64,000 bases of DNA, taken from positions 73,100,575 through 73,164,574 of the forward strand of contig NC_063166.1 of NCBI RefSeq assembly GCF_023159225.1, written 5' to 3'. A model generated the notes under the pieces. It had not been told where the DNA came from. It was given only the letters and a program-made list of their open reading frames with translations, and did not search any database. Both the position numbers and the translations under genes were made by a program. This stretch comes from Perognathus longimembris pacificus. Its lineage: Eukaryota; Chordata; Mammalia; Rodentia; Heteromyidae. This document shows positions 46,004-57,919 of the stretch, in pieces; positions within the stretch are counted from its first letter, which is position 1; each line of letters begins with the position of its first letter.

Positions 46004-47749
46004 GATTGGCATGTGATTTTCTGCCTCTATGTATACACAGAGGGTAAGGGGCAGAGGGACTGTGAGCCCACTGAGGGAGCTTCTGTTTTTGTCTTGGAAA
46101 CACTGAGAAGGCTACCTGGAAGAGGAGATCTTTGTTACATGGGACCTTCTTCCTGACTTTCTATGGGATGATCCTAAATCAGAACTTTGGAGACTCACTT
46201 TTACTAACCACTCCTACACAGTATGCTATCTCTAGAGAAGCTTGGAATGGACTGAGAAGCATAGAAAGCTAAGGCTGATTTCCAGCCTTCTCCTGGAGAT
46301 ATGTACATCAGCTCCTACTCATATGCGGAGAGGAGAGTAGTCAGGACACTCCCACCCATAGCTATCTCCTGAACTTGGGGCTCTTGAGTACCTTCCAGTG
46401 GGTGTTTCCCTGCCCAGATTGAGCTGGCTTTTCATGCACAGCCCAGAGGTGCATCAAGCCTGTTTGGAGAGCTGGACATTGCCCTAGTAACCAGGCTGCT
46501 GGGGGCCATGGAACACAGCTCTGTATCTCTGACCTGGATGCGAGGCTGCCTGGATCCCACTTTTAGCACCCTCCCTTCTTAAGGCTATGTGGTTCAGGAC
46601 AAGCTGTTTCAGCTTCCGTTTTCTCCTCTGTCCTTTAAGGCATCTCCCCCATACCTCGACTCAATGGTGAAGATTCGAAGGTCGACCCGTGGTAGTTGGG
46701 CTGCTGTTGTCAAGCAACTTTGTGAGACTGCTGAAGTCCAATTTGCTCATCTGTAAAACAGGAACAAAAACAGCAAGTGAGACCACGTAGAGGAAAGAGC
46801 TTTAAACTTTAAAACATAGAGAACATTTGAGAGAGGCCACCTCAGATGAGAGGCCTCAGCCAGATCCTCACTTCTCATCTCCTCTGCCTCCTCTCACTGG
46901 ACATTTCTTGGAGGAGCTGAGCCTCTGGGTTATGGCTTCAGGCAACAAAGAAACCCAGACAGAGGGCTCTGGGACCCCAAGGACAAGAAACACCCTCCCT
47001 CCCCCTGCCCAGGGCAGAGTCTGCCGGTCAGCAGGCACTGGCCCATGGCTCCCTGGAGCTGTGCAGCAATGATTCAGGAAAAGGCTGACAAGGATATTAG
47101 CAGTGTGGTTTTTTTTTTTTTTTTAATCCGGAGTCCAGAGAAAATGCACGGTCAGGAATAAAGGAGCCCAAGAGAGCAAGGAGAAAAAGAAATAATCAGA
47201 ATTAGCCAGCAGGCAGGCAGCAGGAGCAGGGCAATGCAGCCCACAGAGGGCCAGAAGCCTCTCCAGGACCCCAGGCTGGGGAGGTGGCTAGAGAGTGAGC
47301 AGGCCAGGCCAGGCCAGGAGCACAAGGGAACTTGGGGCCCCCTGGAGCCCAGCAAGCAGGCAGAAGGGAAGACGAAACAGGAAGCCACTCTCAGGTGAGT
47401 CTGGCATGCTCTGGGACTGCCATACACCCCTTTGGGCCCCTCCAGCCCCAAGGCAGTGGGAAAGACTGTCACCCAAGGGCTTGAGATCTCTGCTCCCCAT
47501 TGTCCACAGGGCTCTGGGTGTGGACACTGAGGCTGGGGGACAGCCAAGAGGCTGCTGCGATGCTGCAGAAGACACTGCAGACAGGGGCACCCACGCTGCC
47601 CCTCAAGGATGAACGTGGGACCAAGAGGACCAGAGGCCGAGGCCAGGAAATTCACCAGGGCTCTGGTTGTTAGACAGGATGAATGACAGTGGTCCAGGAG
47701 GTGGTCCCTTTCGCCTTTAGTAAGAACAAGAAATGACTGGATCAGGGAA
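46002..47749. other. Intergenic
   Basis: No gene recognised. There is a T16 run at 47108-47124. The 167-codon minus-strand frame at 47152-47655 has no recognisable domain. Confidence 0.45.
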
Positions 47750-48330
47750 ATCCACTGACAGGATCATTGGCGCTGCCTGAAACCTGCATCGTACTAATCA
47801 TTTATCTTATCAGATTGCTTAAGAAGCAGCCCTATCGCCCCGCATGTGGGTCAAGCTGCGCACGTGTGCTTGGGTGCATGTGGATGTGTGTTGGGTGAGG
47901 GCAGAATGAATACATCAGCCTCCGATTCCATGCAGATTCCAAATTAATGGAGTATAAATTAATGACAAATGAAACGCGTGCCGAAAGCCCAGTGTTTCTC
48001 CAACAACCTCTGCCTCTGAGTCCTCAGGCGAAGTGCTTCCCTGGGCTGCTGTCCTGCAAAATGGATGGAGATGCATGGAATTGTGTGTCCCCCGGTTACT
48101 CTGGCCTGGTGAGGACCCGAGGGCCCATTCGATCCACTTTTTCTACTGCAATGCTTTGACAGTGTCTGCGTTAATAGCCACAATTAGACAGAATTAAACT
48201 GTGGATGTGTTCAAAGTATTTGCTTACTGCATGGAATGTTTATTGCACCCCAATTTTGGTTAAGCCCACGCTGGCCTTCTTATTCCTTATATTTTTAATA
48301 CACCGGGAACTTTGAACAAATAAAATCATC
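47750..48330. promoter_or_regulatory. Candidate conserved element
   Basis: Repeat-free. GATA- and homeodomain-like words cluster (actaatcatttatcttatca at 47794, attaatggagtataaattaa at 47943), with local CpGs and no repeat fragments over about 580 bp. Confidence 0.35.
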
Positions 48331-48544
48331 GGGGTCTATCTTGTCCCCTGACCTCTACACTTCATTCCTGTCTCCCTCTATGGGAGGTAAATCGGGATGT
48401 GAAGGAGTCACGATGAAGTGGGGAAGAGGAAGCAGGTTGCTTCCCCCAGGCTTTGCTGATGGTCCAACTCTCTCTGTGCAAGACTCTAAATTACACTTAT
48501 GGAAAGACACAGGGAGCCTGGCAATTGCAGGAACCACAACGCAA

Positions 48545-48547
<3 letters not shown>

Positions 48548-48617
<70 letters not shown>
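48548..48617. repeat. (CT)n microsatellite
   Basis: About 35 perfect CT units. The (SLSL)n and (ER)n open frames across it are artefacts. Confidence 0.95.
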
Positions 48618-48621
<4 letters not shown>

Positions 48622-48769
48622 CCCATCAGTAGCACTTGGGCAGGGCAGTGACTGAGCAAACATCCACTTGCCTCTGTGGTCCAGGATCATTTGGGGTGCT
48701 AGCTCAAGGCTGGGATCTCCCCAGACCTCTTACCTGCCCAACCCACTCCCTTAAGATAGGTCACTTCTT

Positions 48770-49110
48770 ACGTGAATATCAAACCCAAATCACAACCCCT
48801 CCCCAAATTTAATTTATTTCTACCTAAACAAGTTCTTTTATCATAAAGCAATAAATTTGTCTTGGTGCTAGCAATTTGTTGCGGGTGACATAACATTGCA
48901 AATTGATTAATCGCTACTGTACAGGGCAAAATGAGAAAAGCAAGGAATTATTATGAATAGCGTCCGTCCTTTGCGGGAGGGATTCATTATTCAAAAGTGC
49001 TCCGCTGGTGCTTACATGTGCCCTCCGTACAGATTACATCCATTTGCAGACTTCCCAGATCATGCTTACACAAATCAACAAACGTGCATTTATTAAGACA
49101 TAGAATGAAA
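48770..49110. promoter_or_regulatory. Candidate conserved element
   Basis: Repeat-free block with ttgcgggtgacataacattg, caaattgattaatcgctact and ggaattattatgaatagcgt. It combines C/EBP-like, homeodomain-like and half-MARE-like words with several CpGs in AT-rich DNA. Confidence 0.35.
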
Positions 49111-49439
49111 GCTATTTAAAAGTGAAAAATGGGCCTTTTGCATTACTTTTCTTCCAGGAGGGCAAATATAAGGGGCATGCTCCCAGGGAGCAATCCCACC
49201 GCTGTCCCATGAGGGTCTTTACGTTCTGTGCCTGCTGCTGGCTCATGCAGACACCAACCATTCTGCCTTCCCCATCGCTGACAATCCCAGTTATCAGAAA
49301 TATCCTGCCTAGCAATTCTCACTCTGGCTCCAGTGAGTTAAGCAATCAGCTCTTACTGCCTATCAGCCTACAGCAGTGGAGAACAGTTCTCAGCTCTCTG
49401 AAAATGAGCTTCCTTACATTCCCCTGGGGGGAGGGGGAA

Positions 49440-49745
49440 CAAATATTAATTGAGTACTTGCTTTGCACCAGACACACTCCTGAAGGCTTTCCTTGAATGA
49501 CTGGCACAGTCTAATACCCCCCAACTCCCCAAGCCTTATAGTGTTCATGTAAAGAGCAAGTGAAATAACCTGCACATAAAGTACAAAGGGTCCAAATATG
49601 TTAGGTATTATCCCCATTCACATTTCATTTCATTATAGATATGCTCAGTAGTATTGCTGTCTCTTTACAAATGGGGGAAACTGAGGTTTGGTGAGGTTAT
49701 ACTATTTCCCAAATCAAACAGCGAGTAAGTGAGCAGGGCCTATTT
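49440..49745 (-). mobile_element. MIR fragments
   Basis: ttgagtacttgctttgcacc, then ggtattatccccattcacat, then acaaatgggggaaactgagg and agcgagtaagtgagcaggg is the inverted MIR order, with a spacer. Confidence 0.6.
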
Positions 49746-50017
49746 CCACATAGAACCTAGCTTTAAAAAAAAAAAATAGCATGTAGTTTTTTTTCACTAC
49801 ATCTAGTCTCAGAACAATTTGGTGGTCAAAAAGAGGGGGATTTTCTCCCTCCAATATGACCTATTGGAACACAAATCAGTCACCTACTCTTACCCTTTAG
49901 AGTCTCTGATGAGATCTTTGAATGAGTCTGAAGATGTAATGACCGGCACCTGCCCATTCCCATATGCTCAGTATAGCCCCATCTAGCTCTACATGATCCT
50001 TTCCGTACTCTTGCCCT

Positions 50018-50073
50018 ATTAGGGAGGACTCTTCCTGAAGGAGGTTCATTAGGGAGGACTCTTCCTGAAGGAC
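50018..50073. repeat. 30-bp tandem duplication
   Basis: attagggaggactcttcctg plus aagga occurs at 50018 and 50048 with identical sequence over 25 bp (period 30). Confidence 0.9.
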
Positions 50074-51045
50074 GCTCGTCGCTGGCCCCAGTGAAGGCTG
50101 GAAGGTAGCTTAACAGCTCCAATATTGATTATTCCTGCTGAACTCATAAAAAAGTAAAAATAGGCTGGGATCTCAACTTTCATATTTTAATTAGATTTCA
50201 AAGCCACTTTTATAAAATGAGAAAGCCTTCGTTATTTCTCTGCTATACAGAGGACCATTAGTCACTCCCCAGCTGTACTACAGTCCCTTCTGATCCCTGC
50301 TACTACCCTTCAGAGGAAAGGAATTGATCATCTTCCTCTGAGAAAACTATGCCTGAACCACACGCCTGTCTACAGGTACCCAGAAACCCGAGATGGTCCA
50401 ATGATAAGCCTGACCTATGCCTGGAACCAAGAGTTGTTCTGTGAGCTCATCTCATAAGACAGCATCTGTCAAGGAGTTGTTGATCAAACTGCCCACACTA
50501 AAATCACCCTGGGGCTTGTATATTGTGCCAATCCTAGGCCTCCCCCGACCCTACCCCTGCTACAGAATCATCTCCCAGGTATGGTCTGGCAGTGCAAATG
50601 CCGGATATACTTTGTGTGTAACATTTTTGCACACAATCATTTGCAAACTTTGAATACTTTTCACACTCCCTGCCCAATGTATGCCACCAGATTGAATCAC
50701 TGTTTGCAGCAAATCTCAACTGACTCACTGCCATACCTCATTTAATGAAAGGGAGACAACTAATAATCTAAGAAGCTATTGGCTCACAGACAATTTCAGC
50801 TGTCCCCATTGATGCCTTACAGGGCATCTCTGCACACCCAAGGCAACCAAGGTTCCCAGATGAAGCTAGGCCAGAGGTTACTTCCGTGGATACCTCATGA
50901 AGTGATTCAGAAAATAGACTCTTAGATGGAATGGATGTTACTGGAACATCTCTACACAGTCCTGAGCCCTGTTTACAATAGCCAAAGCCCCAAAGTTGTT
51001 TGGCACCTCTCTCCCTGTCATCACACCTGTCATTATTTTACAAGG
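50074..51045. other. Intergenic
   Basis: No gene or repeat recognised. Confidence 0.4.
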
Positions 51046-51216
51046 GCAGCAGTTCTCAAACTTTACTTAGCATGCCATCAGAACTACCTGGAAAGCTTGC
51101 TGAAACCCAAGTTGCTAGGCTCTACTTCCTGGAGCTTCTAACTCAATAGGTCTGAGCAGGGCCTTAGACTTTACATTTCTAAAAAGTTCTTAGGGAATGC
51201 TATTGGTCCAGGAACA
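51046..51216 (+). mobile_element. MER5A-like DNA transposon (hAT-Charlie)
   Basis: cagcagttctcaaactttac, catcagaactacctggaaag, cttctaactcaataggtctg, then actttacatttctaaaaagt and tattggtcc follow the MER5A order closely. Confidence 0.75.
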
Positions 51217-52530
51217 AGATTTTTAATCTCTAGGCTTGTAAGCTCTATGTTATATTCCCAGAGTGTAATATACAGTAGATGCTCAATTTATGTCTGCACA
51301 ACAAACAAGTCAATGACTAAGTATATTGTGTTAACTGCCTTATGAAGCTCTTTAACTGGGACTCCTTCCATTTTGTCTGTGGTTACTCAGCATCTGCCAG
51401 ACATCAATAAGCAACCAGGAGTATGTGTCCCAGGATAAGGCAGGGTCTGTGGCTGCTCACACTCATAAAAACAGGACTGGCCCACTTAGGAAGGAGGGAG
51501 CAAGAAGGCCCATTTAGGCCTTGATGATGAAGGACAAGGTGATTCTTCCCACATCCAAACACTGGCCTATCCTTCCTAACTGGGCAGCCTTTAGGTCCCA
51601 GAGGAGCTCAGTTTTTTCAGGTAAAAATTGTCTCAGAAGTCACTGAAAAAATTCACAGAGGCTGTGCACAAAAAGGGCCCAGCAGTGTGTGGTACATTTG
51701 GGGTTGAAGTGGATGTCTGTTGCTTCAGCCCCTACGACTCCTGTCCCCTTGTGCAGGGAGTCCAAGAGATGTTTCGAGAGTAATGAATTCCCTCATTTCA
51801 GCTAAACCACCCATGGTCCTGGTTTTGTAGAAATGTACGATAGAACATGATAAATTATTGTTCTAAGCAGAAGCTTCATTCAAACATGCATTTCCCTGTC
51901 AATTTAATTTTGTTTGGATGTATTTTCCAGTGGGTTTTGACTGGGAGCATAGATAGTACATAAAGAGAAGAACATGGTGTCTTGGGTTTCTGATCTGAGT
52001 CATATTGAGCCTGTGGTGTGGGGTGGTGGGGAAGCTGGGGGATTATTATGCACCAGAACCCCAACATCACAGTCACGCCCAGGTGGTTACATATGTCTGA
52101 GGGTTCTCTTCAGTCTTTCCACAGGCTATAGCAATACTTCATCTCTCCTCAGATGGCTGAGTTTCTCTATCCTAGGCCATCTTTTGCATGAACCCCCAAG
52201 AAAGCAGTCTTGTGTGCACTCTCCAGTATGCGTGAAGCCAAGATCTCCAGCATTTCCTTTTTCCTCTTAACACCTAAGGACTTCATATGCATTTCTAAGA
52301 ACAAAGACACACCCTTGCATGCTACAGTGCAGTAACTTAGGTCAGGAAATGAACCCCCCAAAATGCAATACTGTTATTGAGTTCCTGGTCTATGTTCTAA
52401 TTTTGCCAATTCTCCCAAAGATGTTCTTGCTAGCTATGTCTCAGTTCAAGTCCCAATTCAGAATGGCACTTTGCACATCTCTGATTCCTTTGATCTCAAA
52501 GTACTCCCTAGCTTCTCTTGGTGCTTTATT
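51217..52530. other. Intergenic
   Basis: No gene or repeat recognised. Confidence 0.4.
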
Positions 52531-52540
52531 TCCTTGACAT

Positions 52541-52759
52541 TTTTTTTTTTTTTTTTTTTTTTGGCCAGTCCTGGGGCTTGGACTCAGGGCCTGAGCACTG
52601 TCCCTGGCTTCTTTTTGCTCAAGGCTAGCACTCTGCCACTTGAGCCACAGCGCCACTTCTGGCCGTTTTCTGTATATGTGGTGCTGGGGAATTAATTGAA
52701 CCCAGGGCCTCATGTATATGAGGCAAGCACTCTTGCCACTAGGCCATATCCCCAGCCCC
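52541..52759 (-). mobile_element. IDL-Geo SINE, young, with intact target-site duplication
   Basis: Plus strand: T22 or so, gccagtcctggggcttggac, the inverted Geo half (cacttgagccacagcgccac), then the inverted ID half (gaacccagggcctcatgtat, ccatatccccagcccc). A perfect 14-bp duplication tccttgacattttt flanks it (52531-52544 and 52760-52773). Confidence 0.92.
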
Positions 52760-53046
52760 TCCTTGACATTTTTGATGAGTTACTTTGTAGACAATAACTC
52801 CATTCGTATTTGTCTAATGATGCCTCATGATTGGATTCTAGTTTTTCTTTTATTTTGAACAACTGGCCACAGAAGTTGAGGGCTTCTCAATATGCCCCAT
52901 CTGCCCTATTATTGATGAATTGACAATGGTCACTTGGTGGAGTGGGTTGTCCTAGGTCTCACAACTGTAAAGATGCTATTTTCTCTCAATAATCCATAAG
53001 TAAATTATGGGGTGATGTTTGAGACAGGTACAAAAATTTCAGTCTC

Positions 53047-53257
53047 GGGCTGGGGATATAGCCTAGTGGCAAGAGTGCCTGCCTTGGATACACGAGGCCC
53101 TAGGTTCGATTCCCCAGCACCACATATACAGAAAACGGCCAGAAGCGGCGCTGTGGCTCAAGTGGCAGAGTGCTAGCCTTGAGCGGGAAGAAGCCAGGGA
53201 CAGTGCTCAGGCCCTGAGTCCAAGGCCCACGACTGGCCAAAAAAAAAAAAAAAAAAA
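53047..53257 (+). mobile_element. IDL-Geo SINE, young, with intact target-site duplication
   Basis: gggctggggatatagcctag (ID A box), gttcgattccccagcacc (B box), atatacagaaaacggccaga (junction), Geo half with gctgtggctcaagtggcaga, then poly-A. The perfect 14-bp duplication aaaaatttcagtct lies at 53032-53045 and 53253-53266. Confidence 0.92.
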
Positions 53258-53909
53258 TTTCAGTCTCCATGGATGATTCTTATCCAAATCAGTTATTACT
53301 GTATGGTTGCAACATGATAATTTTTTTTCCTCTCTCCAAATCTGTCATGCCTTCTACATTTTCCTCTTGGCACCATGCTATAGAGTGTTTCTTTCCCTCT
53401 TCCCATTTGCTTGTGCATTGACTTATTCATTGTCAGATTCCTCTTCTATTCAATACACTACAGTGCACTGTCACTGTGATTATTATCAGATACCCAAATC
53501 ACATGACATCATGGAATCCTCATGACACTTGGGCAAATAAAACCACTATTATCAGAAATGTAGACTTCCACCGTAGGTCCTATACCTTCATCAGTCATGT
53601 AGTAGGACTTTGCTTCCTGATTCCCAGCACTAGGATCTGTCCCAGAAGTGCTACTTTCCTGTAGCACTTGGTGATCACAAAGTCCTGGCTAAAAGATAGG
53701 AGCCCTCACATTGTAGCAACAAGCCCCAGGGCTTTGGTCCAGAGTGTGGGAAAAGCCTGGCTTCCCCAACATCTCTTGCTCTTTCTGAAGTGTCTCAGCC
53801 GTGGTTGGTGGGCAGTTGATTGGGATGTCCATTGATAGGATGTCCCCAAGAACTGGTAGTACTTTTGAAATTAGTAAGACAGACTGAATAAGCTCAGCCA
53901 GTTCCAAGT
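53258..53909. other. Intergenic
   Basis: No gene or repeat recognised. Confidence 0.4.
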
Positions 53910-54270
53910 TCATCATTCAACAAATATTTGTGGAGCACATACTACCATGTGCCAAGCTTAGACTAGTGTGTACTTCATGGAGCTAAAAGAAGAGTAGACT
54001 ACAATCAAACCACCCCCAACTTCATATCTGATGCTCATGAGGATGAAGCTCTTAGGGAAAAGGAATTAATGATCATCATCTCCAATGGGGAAACATGACT
54101 TTGTCAAAGATGGCAGGGAAGCAGCTTAACCAATGATTTACAAGATGTGTTTTGTTAGACCATTACTCAAGGTAAGACTCAGAGATGCAGAAAGACTCAA
54201 GAACATACCCAAGGTTGCAGAGTGAAGCAATCCAGACTCAAATTCTAGGTGTTTGGACTCCCCGATCTAG
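53910..54270 (-). mobile_element. MIR-like fragments
   Basis: ttcaacaaatatttgtggag and catactaccatgtgccaagc, then agacgccaatggggaaa-like words, and acccaaggttgcagagtgaa followed by aattctaggtgtttggactc fit the inverted MIR layout. Confidence 0.5.
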
Positions 54271-54459
54271 CACTGATGCAGCTTTTGTATCAGAGTGATT
54301 CCCTAAACAGCACTGGTGATTCTGGGCACAAGGTTTGGCCCATCTGTTCCGTTTAGCACATTTTGTTCCCACTGTGACACTGAAAGTCCCTGGCAAGTAC
54401 AGGCCAGAAGGAAATAGCTTACTGAGAAGATAGAGCCCTCTCTCAGTTGGGATCTTTTC

Positions 54460-54605
54460 TTCCTTCCTTCCTTCCTTCCTTCCTTCCTTCCTTCCTTCCT
54501 TCCTTCTTTCCTTCCTTCCTTCCTTGCTTCTTTCCTTCCTTCCTTCCTTCCTTCCTTCCTTCCTTCCTTCCTTCCTTCCTTCCTTCCTTTCCTTCTTTCT
54601 TTCTT
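54460..54605. repeat. (TTCC)n microsatellite
   Basis: About 145 bp of TTCC with a few TTTC and TTGC variants, directly upstream of a B1 SINE. Confidence 0.95.
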
Positions 54606-54617
54606 TTTGGAACTAAA

Positions 54618-54757
54618 GCCAGTCATGATGATGCATAACTGTAAATCCCACCATTTGGGACATGGAGGCAGGAGAAACTCAAGTTTGAAGGCAGTCTGGG
54701 CTACATAGCAAAGCTCTGTCTCAAAAAGGACAAAAAAAAAAAAAAAGAGAAAAAAAA
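54618..54757 (+). mobile_element. B1 SINE (7SL-derived monomer)
   Basis: gtcatgatgatgcataactg, accatttgggacatggaggc, aggagaaactcaagtttgaa, ggcagtctgggctacatagc, tctgtctcaaaaa, then poly-A. Ordinary monomeric B1 layout, unlike the chimeric SINEs in this window. Confidence 0.8.
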
Positions 54758-56069
54758 CAACAGAGTGTCACCCAGGAGTTTAAGACCAGCACTTATGTTC
54801 TTAATCATAGCATATTCTGAAGATGTCTGTCTACCCATCTGTCTGTCTTTCTATTTGAGAGGCTGCAGGCAAGGCCTCAACCCTGGGAGCCACCGGGTAA
54901 ATTCCAAGAGAGAGGAAGGATGTCCACAGCTGGCCCATGACTCAAGGCAAAGTCAAGGGTGGTGAATTAACTCAAGCTCATACCCATGCCCTGATACAGG
55001 CCCACATCAATACCCCTGGCCTCCAGGTCTCCTCTGGCTGGCCTTGGCCACTTCCAGCTTGACACCTGATCCCTGTGGAAGATGACACCTCAGCAGGAGA
55101 GGGATGAGGGCAGACACAACTGCCGCCACTGGAGCCTCTCCATAGCTGCAGCGAAAGACTCTGAGGACTCTGTCCTGAGCACTGTCCCCAGCTCCCTTTT
55201 CCAGCCAATGGCCACGGAGGGTAGATTCTCAGAGATAACAATCTTGATAGATAGAGACCGAGAGACAGAGAGAGAGAGAGAGACCTTTAAGTGACTTGTC
55301 TGCATTGCCACAAATAGAAAACTGATTCATACTCAAAGCCAGTGGCTTGGGAGCTTATTCAGTTAACCTTTTTTTTTGTTTTTGTTTTTGTTTTTTGTTT
55401 TTTTTGGTAATCTACTTCTTTCTTATATAATCAGCATATACATGCCCAGGCCTTGGTACCCTCATAGGTTTTCCACAAACACTTGTTTAATAACTAAATG
55501 CAAGTAGGTGTCTATCTGTGCAGGTGTCTGAGTGAGGGTGTTAATACCTGTGTGTGTGCATGCAAGATTTCACAGCAGGCAGGCATCTGGACTCCTGAGC
55601 TGTTAACTGCAGGAGATTCAGTGAGAGAAGGTACCAGAATGGATAGGGTGCCAGAACACATAGCTCTCCCTGACTTTCAGCTCTAGTTTAACTCATGTTT
55701 GCCTCTGGGCTCAGGGAAGAGGATCAGCATTGCGCAATCCAGGTTTTGGGCCAGGAAGTGATAACTCAAACTTAACTATAAGGTCTGGCATTGTTGGCAC
55801 CTTTAAGGAAATGGAAAGACAACAGGATTTGAAGAGAGATTTGCCACATTTCCTGGTCCCAGCATAGACTTGGGTCTTAATCACCATGGGGGAAATCATT
55901 TTGCTCCTCCAATCTACAGATTCCTCACCTGAAACGGCAATGCTAATATACCTACATTACAACTTACAGTATTGTAAACATTCGATATAGGAGAAAACCA
56001 GCACAAAGTCCAAAGTGCAATAGGTTCTCTGTGGACATTAGCTCCCTCCTCAGTCCTTATAGAGAACAT
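54758..56069. other. Intergenic
   Basis: No gene recognised. A short GA run (55266-55282) and a (TTTTTG)n-like T-rich patch (55369-55404) are present. Confidence 0.4.
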
Positions 56070-56460
56070 TCTAGTGCTTGTCTAAGCTCATGTTGCTAGA
56101 ACATATACCTGAGGCCATATAATAATAGATAAAAATAATGCATTTATTTTCTCACTATTCTAAAGGCTAGGAAACCCAAAGTGAAGCTCCAGAAGGTTCA
56201 GTGTCTGCACTCGAGAGGGCTGCTCTTGGCTTCTAAGATGGCGCCTTGGTACTCCTTCTTCTGGAGGGAAGGACACTATTTCTTGGCCAAGGGTAGAAGG
56301 CAAGTAGATCAAACTCTTCTCAAAGCTTCTGACGTAGGGATTGGTTCCCATTCAGGAGGGAAGAACCTTTGAGATCCCATCAGTTCTTAAAGGCCCCTGT
56401 TCATTCTTATCACATTGTCATTGCATATCTGTGGCTGAATGTGGGAAGGCATCACTTGTT
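56070..56460 (-). mobile_element. MaLR-type LTR remnant
   Basis: gttgctagaacatatacctg, ttattttctcactattctaa, aggctaggaaacccaaagtg, gttcagtgtctgcactcgag, then cccatcagttcttaaaggcc resembles the complement of an MST/MLT1 LTR. Non-coding and eroded. Confidence 0.5.
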
Positions 56461-56544
56461 CAAACTGTAGCTGTAGGTAGTGGTCATGGAATGATTCTCA
56501 TGGGGGAAATGTAAAAGAGTAACTACAGGTTCTTAGCACCAGAA

Positions 56545-56735
56545 GGATGGTTCTCAACCTCAGCTGCTAGAGGCCCTGGGAAGATTGTACAAGTCAAACC
56601 CCGCCCCCCCCATGCCAGCCTCCCCAGCCCCAACCCTCCCCACCCCACCCCAAGTTGGTTGGCCCTGGAGAAATCTAGACTTCTAAAAATTTCCCAGGTG
56701 ATCCTAATGAGCAACCAAGGTGAAACTATTTTATC
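56545..56735 (+). mobile_element. MER5-like DNA transposon fragment
   Basis: aggatggttctcaacctcag, ctgctagaggccctgggaag, then a C-rich patch and cttctaaaaatttcccaggt, gatcctaatgagcaacc. The order matches MER5. Confidence 0.55.
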
Positions 56736-56863
56736 CCAGGACCTCCCTGTTGTTCTCTGTGGTGCCAGAGCCTGCTTTGTAGCCATCTTGCCGAGTCTCT
56801 GCTCTGCCCACTTAAAACAGAGAAAAGAGTAAGGGGAAGGAGAGACATTAAAACTATCCCAAG

Positions 56864-57092
56864 GGGCTGGGGATATGGCCTAGTGGCAAGAGTGCTTGCC
56901 TCGTATACATGAGGCCCTGGGTTCAATTCCCCAGCACCACATATACAGAAAATGGCCAGAAGCGGCACTGTGGCTCAAGTGGCAGAGTGCTAGCCTTGAG
57001 CAAAAAGAAGCCAGGGACAGTGCTCAGGCCCTGAGTCCAAGCCCCAGGACTGGCAAAAAAAAAAAATAATAATAATAAAAAAATTTTAAAAA
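56864..57092 (+). mobile_element. IDL-Geo SINE, young, with intact target-site duplication
   Basis: gggctggggatatggcctag, ggttcaattccccagcacca, then the Geo half cactgtggctcaagtggcag and gagtccaagccccaggactg, then A/AAT-rich tail. The duplication aaaactatcccaag is perfect (56850-56863 and 57093-57106). Confidence 0.92.
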
Positions 57093-57106
57093 AAAACTAT
57101 CCCAAG

Positions 57107-57919
57107 CCAAAAGCCTTCACACTTAGAGCCTGAATTTTGAAATTAAATCTGGAGACTCAAACAGATGAATGAAAGTGCTAGAGAGCTGCTGTGCAACATC
57201 GTATCTCTAGTAGATCCCATCTTAAATATTATTAACCATAATAGATGGTTTTAAGTCTTTTTTTAATCCTCAAGACATTCAGTACAACCATTTCTTTAAA
57301 TATGTAAATTGTATTGACTTACAAGGCCTTTTAAGATGTACATTAGATATACATTAAGCAAACTGAATTTTCTGAAAACTAATAAAAAGCATTACATTAA
57401 TTTAATATTTAGTGTCTGGTACATTCCAGACACTCCCCTGACAATCAATAATTATTCTCAGAACATGGACAGAGTGTCCTGGGACCTCTGTGGATGGTGA
57501 TGAAAAATGTAGGGTAATTCTCACATCTAAGACTGAAAGTCTTAAGTCTTTTATACCTAGGCCTTTCTTGCAGATTTCTGAGTTGTTTTGGAATTTGCAT
57601 GCAAAATAAAAGCTTCCTACATAATTGAAATTATGGCCAATTGACCGTGAAATAGAAGTGTCCGTGACCAATGATGTGTGGGGTAGGGGGAGGTGTTGTG
57701 CTTGGAAATGGAGCCTCCAGAGCCCCAGGGCTCATTTCCTGGCTCTTAGGGAGAAACCTACCTACACACTCCATCCTGTTGCCCCCAGCCAGCCCACCAG
57801 CCTTTCCTCGCTCCTTCTCCCTGGTGAAAACACTTTGGCGTAGCTCTTAAGGAATACATCCATCTTTCCTGTCTTGGTAAAGGAGAGCTGTTGGAGCAGG
57901 AATTAAATGCCCATCCAAG
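57107..57919. other. Intergenic, AT-rich
   Basis: No gene or repeat recognised. The low-GC segment at 57200-57420 looks unique. Confidence 0.4.

Noticed and set aside
47152..47655. 167-codon minus-strand frame
   Set aside because: No recognisable domain and no conserved-looking codon pattern. I cannot separate it from chance.
53047..53120. tRNA-like sequence (A and B boxes)
   Set aside because: It is the ID-like half of an IDL-Geo SINE with target-site duplication and poly-A tail, not a tRNA gene.
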